Virus record (IMG/VR): IMGVR_UViG_3300028569_000158 | Coordinates: 1-25,198 of that record | DNA length: 25,198 nt | Origin: a virus | Reading direction: 5' to 3' (one strand) | Shown here: positions 5,676 to 12,760 of the stretch, one piece after another | How the letters are laid out: the number at the start of each line of letters is the position of its first letter | How positions within the stretch are numbered: position 1 is the stretch's first letter | Notes under the pieces: model-generated | Told to the model about the DNA's origin: nothing | The model's database searches: none | Seen by the model: only the letters and a program-made list of their open reading frames with translations | Made by a program: the position numbers and the translations under genes

Positions 5676-7037
5676 ATGCCAAGATTGTCACTTTACAGAC
5701 CTAACAGAACCAAAGATTATCAATTTTTGGATCGCACTATTAGTGAGATGTACACGGTAGGTGGCCTCGACATTTTCATCCACAAATATCTGGGCCCACA
5801 AACTGGCGGGGAGGATTCGGCGTTTTCGGGCAATGCTGATGCAACCCAGCCCACATATGACACTCAGAGCCCCTTGCACATACAAGACTTGCTGTTGTTG
5901 GAAAACCGTGATCGTGTGTACGATCCTGACATCTACGTCATGCGCGGCGTGTACAACACCCAGGACGTGGACTTTGACTTGAGTCAATTTGGACTGTTCT
6001 TGAACAACGACACCCTGTTTATCACATTTCACTACAATGACATGATTGACACGTTTCAACGCAAGCTCATGAACGGTGATGTGCTGGAAGTGCCCAATCT
6101 CAGAGACTACAATCCACTCAATGCTGCCATACCACAACCATTTCCCAAGTACTATGTGATACAGGACGCGGCATTTGCATCCGAAGGTTTCAGTCAAACT
6201 TGGTTGCCACACCTGTGGCGTGTAAAAGCCACACCGCTGACCAACGCACAAGAATTCAAAGACATACTCAAGAAACCAGTGGTAAGCGAACAAATTTGGG
6301 ACAATGACAATTTCTACCCTGCGGGCAGTGTGGTCAATGCAGGTGATGTGTACTATGTGGCCAAGATCAATGTTCCAGCAGGCACAGACATCACCAATAC
6401 CACTTACTGGATGGAATACACACCACCCACACAGAGTGACGTGTTTACCACTCGCACCAAGGATCAAGAAATCAACGACGCCATTGTTACTCAAGCCAAT
6501 ATTGAAGTACCACTCAGTGGGTTTGATGTGCAAAACTTCTATGTGTTGCCCACCACAATCGACGGACAACCAGCCAATCCTGATTCACTCACATCCGAAA
6601 GTGGCGACACCGTGGATGGCACACAAGGCGGCATGAGTGTGACTCCCAAGGCCGATGGTTACACTGTGGGTTACTTGACCGGTGACGGCATTCCACCCAA
6701 TGGATTGCCCACAGGCGCTGGTGTTAGTTTCCCGCCCGCGCCCTTGGCCGGCGACTTCTTCTTGAGATTGGACTACTTTCCCAATCGCTTGTTCCGTTTC
6801 AATGGTAAAATGTGGATCAAGATTGAGAGCAAGGTTCGCAATGATCTCAACAACGGATTCAACAACAAGACCCTGCGCAGCGGCTTTGTCAACAATCCCT
6901 ACACTGTGCCCACCACGGACATGGGCAATATACCAAGTCGTCAGAGTCTCAGTGAAATTCTACGGCCCAGGGCCGACAACGGTGATCAAGGAGGCAACAA
7001 GCCCCCAAATCCACCACCCACAACATTTAACTACTAA
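5676..7037 (+). CDS. 14: Neck protein, gp14-like, enlarged
   Basis: A 453-aa protein read as the gp14-type neck protein that, with gp13, completes the head-tail connector. The conserved-looking core is in the first half: HIQDLLLLENRDRVYDPDIY (68-87), then FDLSQFGLFLNNDTLFITFH (100-119) and MNGDVLEVPNLRDYNPL (132-148), like the gp14 order of 'membrane-free helix, Y-x-P, phage assembly strand, G-D-x-(I/L)-x-x-P'. T4 gp14 is about 256 aa, so this protein carries roughly 200 extra residues. Residues about 206-245 (IWDNDNFYPAGSVV..GDVYYVAK..P..TTYW) look like a small CBM5/12-type carbohydrate-binding fold. The region near 350-385 has an aromatic FFLRLDYFPNRLFRFNGKMW stretch. ATG 5676 is preferred over TTG 5670. 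It is followed after two bases by gp15, so the two are one operon. Confidence 0.72.
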   Translation: MPRLSLYRPNRTKDYQFLDRTISEMYTVGGLDIFIHKYLGPQTGGEDSAFSGNADATQPTYDTQSPLHIQDLLLLENRDRVYDPDIYVMRGVYNTQDVDFDLSQFGLFLNNDTLFITFHYNDMIDTFQRKLMNGDVLEVPNLRDYNPLNAAIPQPFPKYYVIQDAAFASEGFSQTWLPHLWRVKATPLTNAQEFKDILKKPVVSEQIWDNDNFYPAGSVVNAGDVYYVAKINVPAGTDITNTTYWMEYTPPTQSDVFTTRTKDQEINDAIVTQANIEVPLSGFDVQNFYVLPTTIDGQPANPDSLTSESGDTVDGTQGGMSVTPKADGYTVGYLTGDGIPPNGLPTGAGVSFPPAPLAGDFFLRLDYFPNRLFRFNGKMWIKIESKVRNDLNNGFNNKTLRSGFVNNPYTVPTTDMGNIPSRQSLSEILRPRADNGDQGGNKPPNPPPTTFNY

Positions 7038-7039
7038 AC

Positions 7040-8452
7040 ATGCAAGAATTCTTTTACGACGAACAGATACGCAGGTTCCTGCTGCAATTCACTAGAATCT
7101 TCACGGGATTTCAAGTAGAATACGGCCGTGAGGCCAACAGTGAAAATGCAGCCTATTTGAGAGTTCCTGTGCGGTATGGTGACGCCAGTCGCAATGCTCA
7201 AACCATTATTCAAGAAAATTCAGCCAACTCCATGCCTTCTTCGCCCATGATGTCATTCTACATCACTGGCATGGAATATGATCGTCCACGAATGCAGGAA
7301 CCTTACTTTGTGAGCAAGACTGCTGTGCGCCAGCGCACATATGATTCTTTCAGTCAAACCTACGAAACCACACAGGGCAACGCATTCAGTATTGAACGAC
7401 TCATGCCGGTGCCCTATCGCATGACCATTAACCTAGATGTGTGGACCAGCAACACCAATCAAAAGTTACAGATATTTGAACAAATTGCCACACTGTTTAA
7501 TCCGTCCTTGGAGATACAGGCCACTGACAACTATATTGACTGGACCAGCTTGACCGTGGTGGATCTAGAACGAGTGAACTGGACCAGTCGCACCATTCCC
7601 ATGGGCACTGACAATCCCATTGACATCATGACCATAACATTTGGCATTCCAATTTGGATCAGTTCTCCGGCCATGGTCAAGAAACTGGGTGTGGTAGAAC
7701 GAGTGGTCGCTGGAATTTTTGATGGCCAAGGTGACATGGTTGATTCCATCACCAATAATGACTTGTTGTTGGGCACACGCCAAATGTTCACACCATGGAA
7801 TTACAAATTGGTTGTGATTGACAACAAAATTCAAGTGCTGTATGATGCCACAGTGGTGCCTGATGGCAGCTATGTAAATCTCAGCCCCACTGCAATTGTG
7901 GCTGATTCTCCCTTGTTGTGGCCAGCTGTGTTGGGTGCGTACGGCGTGTATCGTCCGGGTATCAGTCAAATTCGATTGAATCGTCCGCCAGACTCCAACA
8001 CCACCGAATACGCCATTGTGGGCACATTTGTGGTGGATCCCAATGATGATCGACTGGTGATTTTCAATCCAGATCCTGATACTGCTCCGCAAAATACTTT
8101 GCCACCCATTGATGCCATTATCAATCCACTACTGAGTGGTCCGGGCACTGGATTACCAGTGGCCGCAGATGGTCAACAATACCTGCTGGTCGATGGAACT
8201 GGCAGTGCTGACAATGAATTTCCAGCTGTGGCATGGTTGGGGCAAGGTAACCGGCCCTTGGTGGCTCAAGCCAATGACATCATTGTGTACCAGTGGGGTT
8301 ACTGGCGTGTGTTGTTTGACAGCAGCAATCAGCCGGCTGGACAATTTGTCACCAACATCACCACAGGCACACAGTATGAGTGGACTGGAGATGCTTGGAT
8401 CAAATCATATCAAGGTGTGTATCCCGCTGGTACCTGGAGCATAGTGCTGTGA
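7040..8452 (+). CDS. 15: Tail sheath terminator / stabilisation protein, gp15-like, enlarged
   Basis: A 470-aa protein matching gp15, the hexameric ring that caps the sheath and tube and docks the tail to the neck. The opening FFYDEQIRRFLLQFTRIFTG with a following VPVRYGDASR corresponds to gp15's start (YFYNSSFRRY... then RVPITY). MMSFYITGMEYDRPR, MPVPYRMTINLDVWTSNTNQ, IFEQIATLFNPSLEIQ and DIMTITFGIPIWIS follow in the family order (small-beta-barrel plus the 'Y-x-L-x-I-x-T, Q-I-x-E-Q-I-L-P-x-F-x-P' pattern). T4 gp15 is 272 aa, so residues from about 240 on are an added domain ending in a WTGDAWIKSYQGVYPAGTW segment of unknown role. It overlaps the Nudix gene by four bases (GTGA). Confidence 0.82.
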   Translation: MQEFFYDEQIRRFLLQFTRIFTGFQVEYGREANSENAAYLRVPVRYGDASRNAQTIIQENSANSMPSSPMMSFYITGMEYDRPRMQEPYFVSKTAVRQRTYDSFSQTYETTQGNAFSIERLMPVPYRMTINLDVWTSNTNQKLQIFEQIATLFNPSLEIQATDNYIDWTSLTVVDLERVNWTSRTIPMGTDNPIDIMTITFGIPIWISSPAMVKKLGVVERVVAGIFDGQGDMVDSITNNDLLLGTRQMFTPWNYKLVVIDNKIQVLYDATVVPDGSYVNLSPTAIVADSPLLWPAVLGAYGVYRPGISQIRLNRPPDSNTTEYAIVGTFVVDPNDDRLVIFNPDPDTAPQNTLPPIDAIINPLLSGPGTGLPVAADGQQYLLVDGTGSADNEFPAVAWLGQGNRPLVAQANDIIVYQWGYWRVLFDSSNQPAGQFVTNITTGTQYEWTGDAWIKSYQGVYPAGTWSIVL

Positions 8453-8856
8453 AAGCAGTTGGTGTTTGGTTTTATGCAGCCAGCACTGGTCGATATCTGT
8501 ACCTGTTGCGCAATGATCACAAACATCCTGGAGCATGGGGGCTGCCTGGTGGCAAACTTGAATCTGGCGAAACCTTGCTGGGTGGCATGGAGCGCGAGTG
8601 TACCGAAGAGCTAGGCAGCTTTCCAGTGTATCAGCGGCTGATCCCTGTGGAAAAATTCACCGCAGGTGATTTTGAATACCATACCTGGGTGTGTGTTATA
8701 GCTCAGGAGTTTGTGCCGGTGCTCAATCATGAGCATCTTGGCTATGCCTGGATTGATTCGGGAGTTTTTCCAAAACCCATGCATCCTGGATTGTGGTCAA
8801 CTGTGAATCTTGACGCTGTAAAAGTCAAGCTGGCTTTGGTTGAACAACAAAATTAA
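8449..8856 (+). CDS. Nudix hydrolase
   Basis: A 135-aa hydrolase of nucleoside diphosphate derivatives. The Nudix box is complete at residues 35-57 (Gx5Ex7REUxEExGU): G35, E41, R49-E50, E53-E54, G56, where the Glu pair binds the catalytic metal. It is preceded by HPGAWGLPGG, the usual loop of MutT-like members, and by a YLLR strand. The substrate (8-oxo-dGTP, ADP-ribose, dinucleoside polyphosphates or capped RNA) cannot be read from the sequence. The start is the GTG at 8449, which overlaps the gp15 stop as GTGA; an upstream extension to 8380 would lie wholly inside gp15. This places a nucleotide-metabolism gene at the end of a late structural operon. It ends four bases into the convergent 90-aa gene. 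Confidence 0.88.
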   Translation: MKAVGVWFYAASTGRYLYLLRNDHKHPGAWGLPGGKLESGETLLGGMERECTEELGSFPVYQRLIPVEKFTAGDFEYHTWVCVIAQEFVPVLNHEHLGYAWIDSGVFPKPMHPGLWSTVNLDAVKVKLALVEQQN

Positions 8857-9125
8857 CTGCCAGAATCAAACTCGCCGCACAAGACGCCATCTGCTTTGTA
8901 AGCACGCACAGCACGCACATAATTTTCAGCAGTGAGTCCGTGCGCATTCAGCACAAGATCCACGCAATACCAAAAATCTGCAATAATTTGTGGCTCGCAT
9001 TCACAAGTTGATGTCATTCGGTAAGGCACAAACCCAAAAGGTGCGCATGCAAAATCACTCTGCGATTGTACTGTGGTGTTTTTCAAACCTTGATTTGTAA
9101 GAACATAAAAATTGTATTGCATCAT
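8853..9125 (-). CDS. Small unknown protein downstream of the fibrinogen-like adhesin (90 aa)
   Basis: I do not recognise it. The protein has five Cys residues, including the pair in TSTCECEPQIIADFWYC, a hydrophobic strand at the start (YNFYVLTNQG) and a helical end (AENYVRAVRAYKADG). The start is the ATG at 9125, which overlaps the adhesin's stop as ATGA; a second ATG follows directly at 9122. It is the last gene of the fibre block, so a chaperone or assembly role for the upstream adhesin is possible by position, but nothing in the sequence shows it. Its stop and that of the Nudix gene overlap by four bases on opposite strands. Confidence 0.55.
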   Translation of the reverse strand: MMQYNFYVLTNQGLKNTTVQSQSDFACAPFGFVPYRMTSTCECEPQIIADFWYCVDLVLNAHGLTAENYVRAVRAYKADGVLCGEFDSGS

Positions 9126-9919
9126 CGCACCATGATCATGTACTGGTTGGTTCCACCAAATGTTAGCCCATTGCTGACAAAGGTGCCGTTTTGGAAATTC
9201 CCACTGCCGTCAGTGGTTGAGCCGCCGCACCATGGGCCAGCATAGTAAAAGTTAGCCCCGCAATAGGTCGTTACCATTGAAGTTGGTACACCACCGTAGC
9301 CAGCAAATCCACAGCAGTCTCTCATGTAATAAAAGTTATTGGCTGTTCCAGTTACCGGAAATCCAATAGCGCCTTGCATACCTGGATAATCAACTGAGCC
9401 ATACACGCCAGTATTGCTTTTGAGTGTGGAATAGCTGTAGCTTTGTTGAGTGTCAGATGTCAAAAATGTAGTGTAACTGATACTGCTGACTCTGTAGATA
9501 AAAGGTCCCCAGGCATTGTTGTTGATGTTGGCTCTGTTGCCAAATATGTATTCAGTGAACGTGGCATTGTTGTGCCAAAAACTCCACCAGCCGGCCTGAT
9601 AGGCTTGATCAAACCAACGAACATCTCCAATTTTGCCGCCTTGCCAACCCCAGTTTTGACCATTGTAATTCACCACAGAGGGATGACTTCTAGCTACCAG
9701 CATGTATCCACCACCGTTGGTGGTCATGTCGCACCATACCCACTGTGGTGCTGCACCAGTACCTCCAGGATACAACAAGTAATAATTGTCCTGCCCAGCT
9801 AGCTCAGGCTTGGCAGTTAACAGTTCGGATGCAGTTCGATAAGCAGCATAAGGTCCAAATGCTGTGTTGACCCCTATGCCTGCACCTATTGTGATTCCTG
9901 GACCTAAAGATACTGGCAT
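9122..9919 (-). CDS. Fibrinogen-like-domain adhesin with shared N-terminal tag
   Basis: A 265-aa probable tail-fibre head. Residues 1-20 (MPVSLGPGITIGAGIGVNTA) match the N-terminal tag of the three upstream adhesins. From about 30, SELLTAKPELAGQDNYYLL followed by PQWVWCDMTTNGGGYMLVAR (58-77) fits the A subdomain of fibrinogen-related domains (V-x-C-D-M-x-T-x-G-G-G-W/Y). W-rich and Asn-rich segments follow (WGWQGG, GWWSFWHNN), then Cys-containing loops near the end (RDCCGF, YCGANFYYAGPWCGG) and a final hydrophobic strand (QYMIMVR). Such domains bind acetylated sugars in animals; here that is inference. The start at 9919 is one base after the stop of the upstream gene; a longer 284-aa reading to 9976 would overlap it. 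GGAG before the ATG is encoded in the upstream gene's tail. Confidence 0.6.
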   Translation of the reverse strand: MPVSLGPGITIGAGIGVNTAFGPYAAYRTASELLTAKPELAGQDNYYLLYPGGTGAAPQWVWCDMTTNGGGYMLVARSHPSVVNYNGQNWGWQGGKIGDVRWFDQAYQAGWWSFWHNNATFTEYIFGNRANINNNAWGPFIYRVSSISYTTFLTSDTQQSYSYSTLKSNTGVYGSVDYPGMQGAIGFPVTGTANNFYYMRDCCGFAGYGGVPTSMVTTYCGANFYYAGPWCGGSTTDGSGNFQNGTFVSNGLTFGGTNQYMIMVR

Positions 9920-9920
9920 G

Positions 9921-10649
9921 TTAGATGCTCCATCCACCTCGTATAGTATTGTACACTTGAGACACTTCAGTGTCACTCAGCCCACGATTGTACACAATAA
10001 AAGCACCTAATCGGGCGTTCCATGTTGAACTATTGCCACCATATTCATCAGACCCTCCAAGATTAGCTGCTGTAGAGTTAAGATCAATATTAGCTGCTGC
10101 TGCTGTATTGGTTGCTAGAGTTGACCCATTTTTCATAATGTACCTGCTACTGCTGTTGGTATTTCTTCTAAAAGTCCACACATTCCAAGTTTGCGATCCG
10201 CCACTGCCCACGGAAGTTCTAGTGTCTGATGCACAACAGCCGCCTTGGTCAAAATAAACAACATCGTCACTCCAAGTACAATGTGAAAAAATTCCTCGAC
10301 TGTAGAGCACGTCTCCGTAAAATTTGAAGGCTGCTGTGCTAACCAATGCATTTTGCATCATAACCAAAAAGATTGTATAACCTGATGTATTGTTGATACC
10401 AAAACTGTTGGATGCTGGGCCCACTGCAAGATTACCCAGGGTTGAAAAATAAGATGCTGGTCCAGCATTGGTCCATGTGGGAGTGCTGGCCCAGGTAAAT
10501 GTTCTGCTATTGCCACTGAGATCTTGCCAGGCTGTGCCAGACCCAGCATAAGTTCCAGCATTGAGATACAGTTGCAGTCCGTTGCTGAGTACGCCTTGTT
10601 GTACAGTGACGCCTGAGCCAATAGTGATTCCTGATCCTATAGTTGACAT
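9921..10649 (-). CDS. LamG/ConA-like lectin-fold adhesin with shared N-terminal tag (242 aa)
   Basis: A probable phage receptor-binding head. The tag (STIGSGITIGSGVTVQQG) is followed by the classic phage LamG opening, LQLYLNAGTYAGSGTAWQDL then SGNSRTF, near residues 24-50. The fold ends in IVYNRGLSDTEVSQVYNTIR, the 'Y-N-R-x-L-s-d-x-E-v' C-terminal strand of LamG_3/ConA-like domains. A Cys pair GGCCASD is in the middle. The domain is compact and complete. The start ATG is one base after the upstream TAA; a TACGGA in the last codons upstream serves as the ribosome site. It is cotranscribed with the other adhesins from the promoter at 12753-12760 or by read-through. Confidence 0.72.
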   Translation of the reverse strand: MSTIGSGITIGSGVTVQQGVLSNGLQLYLNAGTYAGSGTAWQDLSGNSRTFTWASTPTWTNAGPASYFSTLGNLAVGPASNSFGINNTSGYTIFLVMMQNALVSTAAFKFYGDVLYSRGIFSHCTWSDDVVYFDQGGCCASDTRTSVGSGGSQTWNVWTFRRNTNSSSRYIMKNGSTLATNTAAAANIDLNSTAANLGGSDEYGGNSSTWNARLGAFIVYNRGLSDTEVSQVYNTIRGGWSI

Positions 10650-10650
10650 A

Positions 10651-12012
10651 TTACAATCCGTAAGTGGCTCTTATGGCCTGGAAATTTTGACTGACTTCGG
10701 CGTCTGACAGTGCTCGAGTGTATGCAGTAACTCTACTCATGTCACCTTGCCAATAACCTGCGTAGCCATTGCCAATGGTAGTATTGGCAGCTGTGGTGGC
10801 TAGCACGCCATAGGGATTGGAACTGGTCGACGACAGCGCACCATTGATATACCACTTGAATTCCGTGGTACTGCGTACTGCACACATCACATTCCACACA
10901 TTCCTGGGTGTGGCTGCACTGCCAATGCCCACATAAGGCGAATTATCGCCACCACCGTTACCAAAGTATTGACTGATATTTTCGCCTTGTTCATGAGTCC
11001 AAGTGCCCCACCCCGCATAGGCCTGGTTCCAGGGATTTCTACGTTCTGAAGTGTAGCTGTGTCGCATCACAATCTGCAGAGTCTGTGCCGAAGCAAAGTT
11101 CAAACTGGCATTGTTGATCACAGTGCCGTAGTTGGCTGTGCCGTTAAAGGCAAAGTATCCAGTGCTGGTGCTGAACGTGGGCTGACTGTACATGGTGGCG
11201 TTGTTGACTCGTCCACTGACGTCAAACCATGTGGAGCCAGCATTGGCCAGCAGGTCTTGTATACTGGGCTGAGTTCCGTCAATTACGTCCACCCTGGGCT
11301 GCCAAAACTGCAGGCGTGTGGTGTTGTCACTGCAATAGTACAAGTAGGTTCTATGAATGCCTTGAGTGGAGTTTGAACTCCACTTGAGATCGCCTGAGCC
11401 AATGTTACAACCATTGATGTTGCCCACTCTACCGCCACTCACAGTGTAATAACCAGTTTCGGCATTGCGGCCAGTGTACGCTGTGTTCCACGGATACACA
11501 AAACCCACCCACAGATACCACTGATTCTGCGACAACAAACCAGTACCTGAACATTCCCAGTAGGCATTGCTTTCCACTGCGCTGTTGTCAGTACGTCGTG
11601 AACCGTCACCGTTGGCATACATACCAAAGTAAAAAGTACCACCTGCTGTGGCGCTGGTTCTACGCACCCACACACTGAAACGATACAGTTTGGTGTTGTC
11701 AATATTGAACCAGTCAGTGTTCCAGCCGCCGTCGTCGTTGGTCTGTGCCAGGGGCCTAGCTTCCCATACCACGTCATTGTAGCCAAAAGGACAGCCACTG
11801 GCCACTCGTTCGTTTTCGGCAGTTTGACCGTTTTGATTGAACCCTGCGGTTCCGCCTGATCCTGTGGCCCAAGTGGTGTAGTTGATGAGACTGCGCTGTC
11901 CTCGAGTGCTGGTAGCATTGGTGGCATCAAGATCCAGCACCAGGCTGTCTTGTGACATGCCATAGTTCATGGCCACGGGGCCTATTGAGATTCCTGGTCC
12001 AATTGTGGGCAT
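10651..12012 (-). CDS. LamG/ConA-like adhesin with a large inserted carbohydrate-binding-like domain (453 aa)
   Basis: A probable tail-fibre head in the same family as its neighbours but about 210 residues longer. The tag is MPTIGPGISIGP (1-12). The LamG opening strand QDSLVLDLDATNAT (21-34) is separated from its partner segment TWFDVSGRVNNATM (261-274) by a block of about 225 residues with a jelly-roll look (YRFSVWVRR, QWYLWVGFVYPWN, LQFWQPRVDV), typical of carbohydrate-binding modules. From 275 on the LamG domain continues (YFAFNGTANYG, TEFKWYINGALSS) and ends YTRALSDAEVSQNFQAIRAT. In the neighbouring adhesins the two opening segments are only about 15 residues apart, so the block looks like a nested insertion. 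The start at 12012 is one base after the upstream stop. Confidence 0.7.
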   Translation of the reverse strand: MPTIGPGISIGPVAMNYGMSQDSLVLDLDATNATSTRGQRSLINYTTWATGSGGTAGFNQNGQTAENERVASGCPFGYNDVVWEARPLAQTNDDGGWNTDWFNIDNTKLYRFSVWVRRTSATAGGTFYFGMYANGDGSRRTDNSAVESNAYWECSGTGLLSQNQWYLWVGFVYPWNTAYTGRNAETGYYTVSGGRVGNINGCNIGSGDLKWSSNSTQGIHRTYLYYCSDNTTRLQFWQPRVDVIDGTQPSIQDLLANAGSTWFDVSGRVNNATMYSQPTFSTSTGYFAFNGTANYGTVINNASLNFASAQTLQIVMRHSYTSERRNPWNQAYAGWGTWTHEQGENISQYFGNGGGDNSPYVGIGSAATPRNVWNVMCAVRSTTEFKWYINGALSSTSSNPYGVLATTAANTTIGNGYAGYWQGDMSRVTAYTRALSDAEVSQNFQAIRATYGL

Positions 12013-12013
12013 G

Positions 12014-12736
12014 TTATATTCCGTAGATACTGCGCACAGCAGCAAAATTTTGACTGGCTTCGGCGTCAGTTAACACTTTGTTATACACCAAGATGTTGTT
12101 GATGTTGGCCAAAGGATTGGTGTAGTACTCGTATAGGTACACTGGCGATGTGCCAGCAGTTTTGGGATAGCTTACTCCGGCTGTGCCAAGGTTTGTACCG
12201 TTGACATAGCAAGTGGCTGTGCCGTTGTTTTTGGTGACCCCAATATAGTACCAGGTGTTGATATTGAACTCTACTCCGTTTTGTCCTTGCGGACCAAAAT
12301 CAATGCCTGAGTTGCTGGGGTCGTAGCGCCAGTGTATGTAACGTGAACTGGGATAACGCCAAATTCCTGGTGAACGATCAGATCCCCCAGCATTGTATGC
12401 AAAGATTTTTTCCCAGCTACCAGTGTAACCACTGGGATAAGACACGCTGGAATTGAAACGCACTGCAAAAAATATAGAGTGCGTGTCAGTATTGAGTATG
12501 TCTGTGGTGGCTGTGCTCCAAGCGACCCCTGACACTGCACCGTTTGCGTTTGAAGCAATATAGCTGGCGTTGCCTGCCATCACCAGCTTGCTGCGGCTGG
12601 TGTCAACCCACGACGCACCCGATCCAGGATAACTCAAAGCAGCATTGCTGTTCAAGTCCATGACCAAGCTGTCTTGCACAACACCTGGGCTTACTGTGAT
12701 ACCGGACCCAAAAGTAATACCATTAAGTGTGGGCAT
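12014..12736 (-). CDS. LamG/ConA-like lectin-fold adhesin, first of the tagged cassette (240 aa)
   Basis: A probable receptor-binding head. The N-terminal tag MPTLNGITFGSGITVSPG is followed by QDSLVMDLNSNAALSYPGSG and SWVDTSRSK (LamG opening). KNNGTATCYVNGTNLG is the usual ConA-like hairpin. The C-terminus ILVYNKVLTDAEASQNFAAV ends in the shared ..RSIYGI. The start at 12736 has AAGGA upstream and a late promoter box 16 bases before the ATG, which makes this gene the head of the four-gene adhesin cassette (12736 to 9122). It follows the giant fibre and the promoter uses that gene's stop codon. The target is unknown; the fold class usually binds glycans. Confidence 0.72.
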   Translation of the reverse strand: MPTLNGITFGSGITVSPGVVQDSLVMDLNSNAALSYPGSGASWVDTSRSKLVMAGNASYIASNANGAVSGVAWSTATTDILNTDTHSIFFAVRFNSSVSYPSGYTGSWEKIFAYNAGGSDRSPGIWRYPSSRYIHWRYDPSNSGIDFGPQGQNGVEFNINTWYYIGVTKNNGTATCYVNGTNLGTAGVSYPKTAGTSPVYLYEYYTNPLANINNILVYNKVLTDAEASQNFAAVRSIYGI

Positions 12737-12752
12737 AGCAATCCTTGCACAC

Positions 12753-12760
12753 TATTTACA
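12753..12760 (-). promoter_or_regulatory. T4-type late promoter for the adhesin cassette
   Basis: The reverse strand reads TGTAAATA (6 of 8, core TAAATA intact). The TAA at 12756-12758 is also the stop codon of the 1767-aa fibre. The predicted start at about 12747 gives an 11-base leader containing AAGGA. Confidence 0.6.

Noticed and set aside
5688-6569. A 293-residue reverse frame opposite gp14
   Set aside because: No start signal and low-complexity His/Val/Cys composition; gp14 is clearly coded on the forward strand.
8840-8880. Rho-independent terminator between the convergent Nudix and 90-aa genes
   Set aside because: No GC-rich stem followed by a T run can be seen on either strand.
9920-9976. 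Longer N-terminus of the fibrinogen-like adhesin
   Set aside because: It would overlap the previous gene and place 19 unrelated residues before the tag shared by its three sister proteins.
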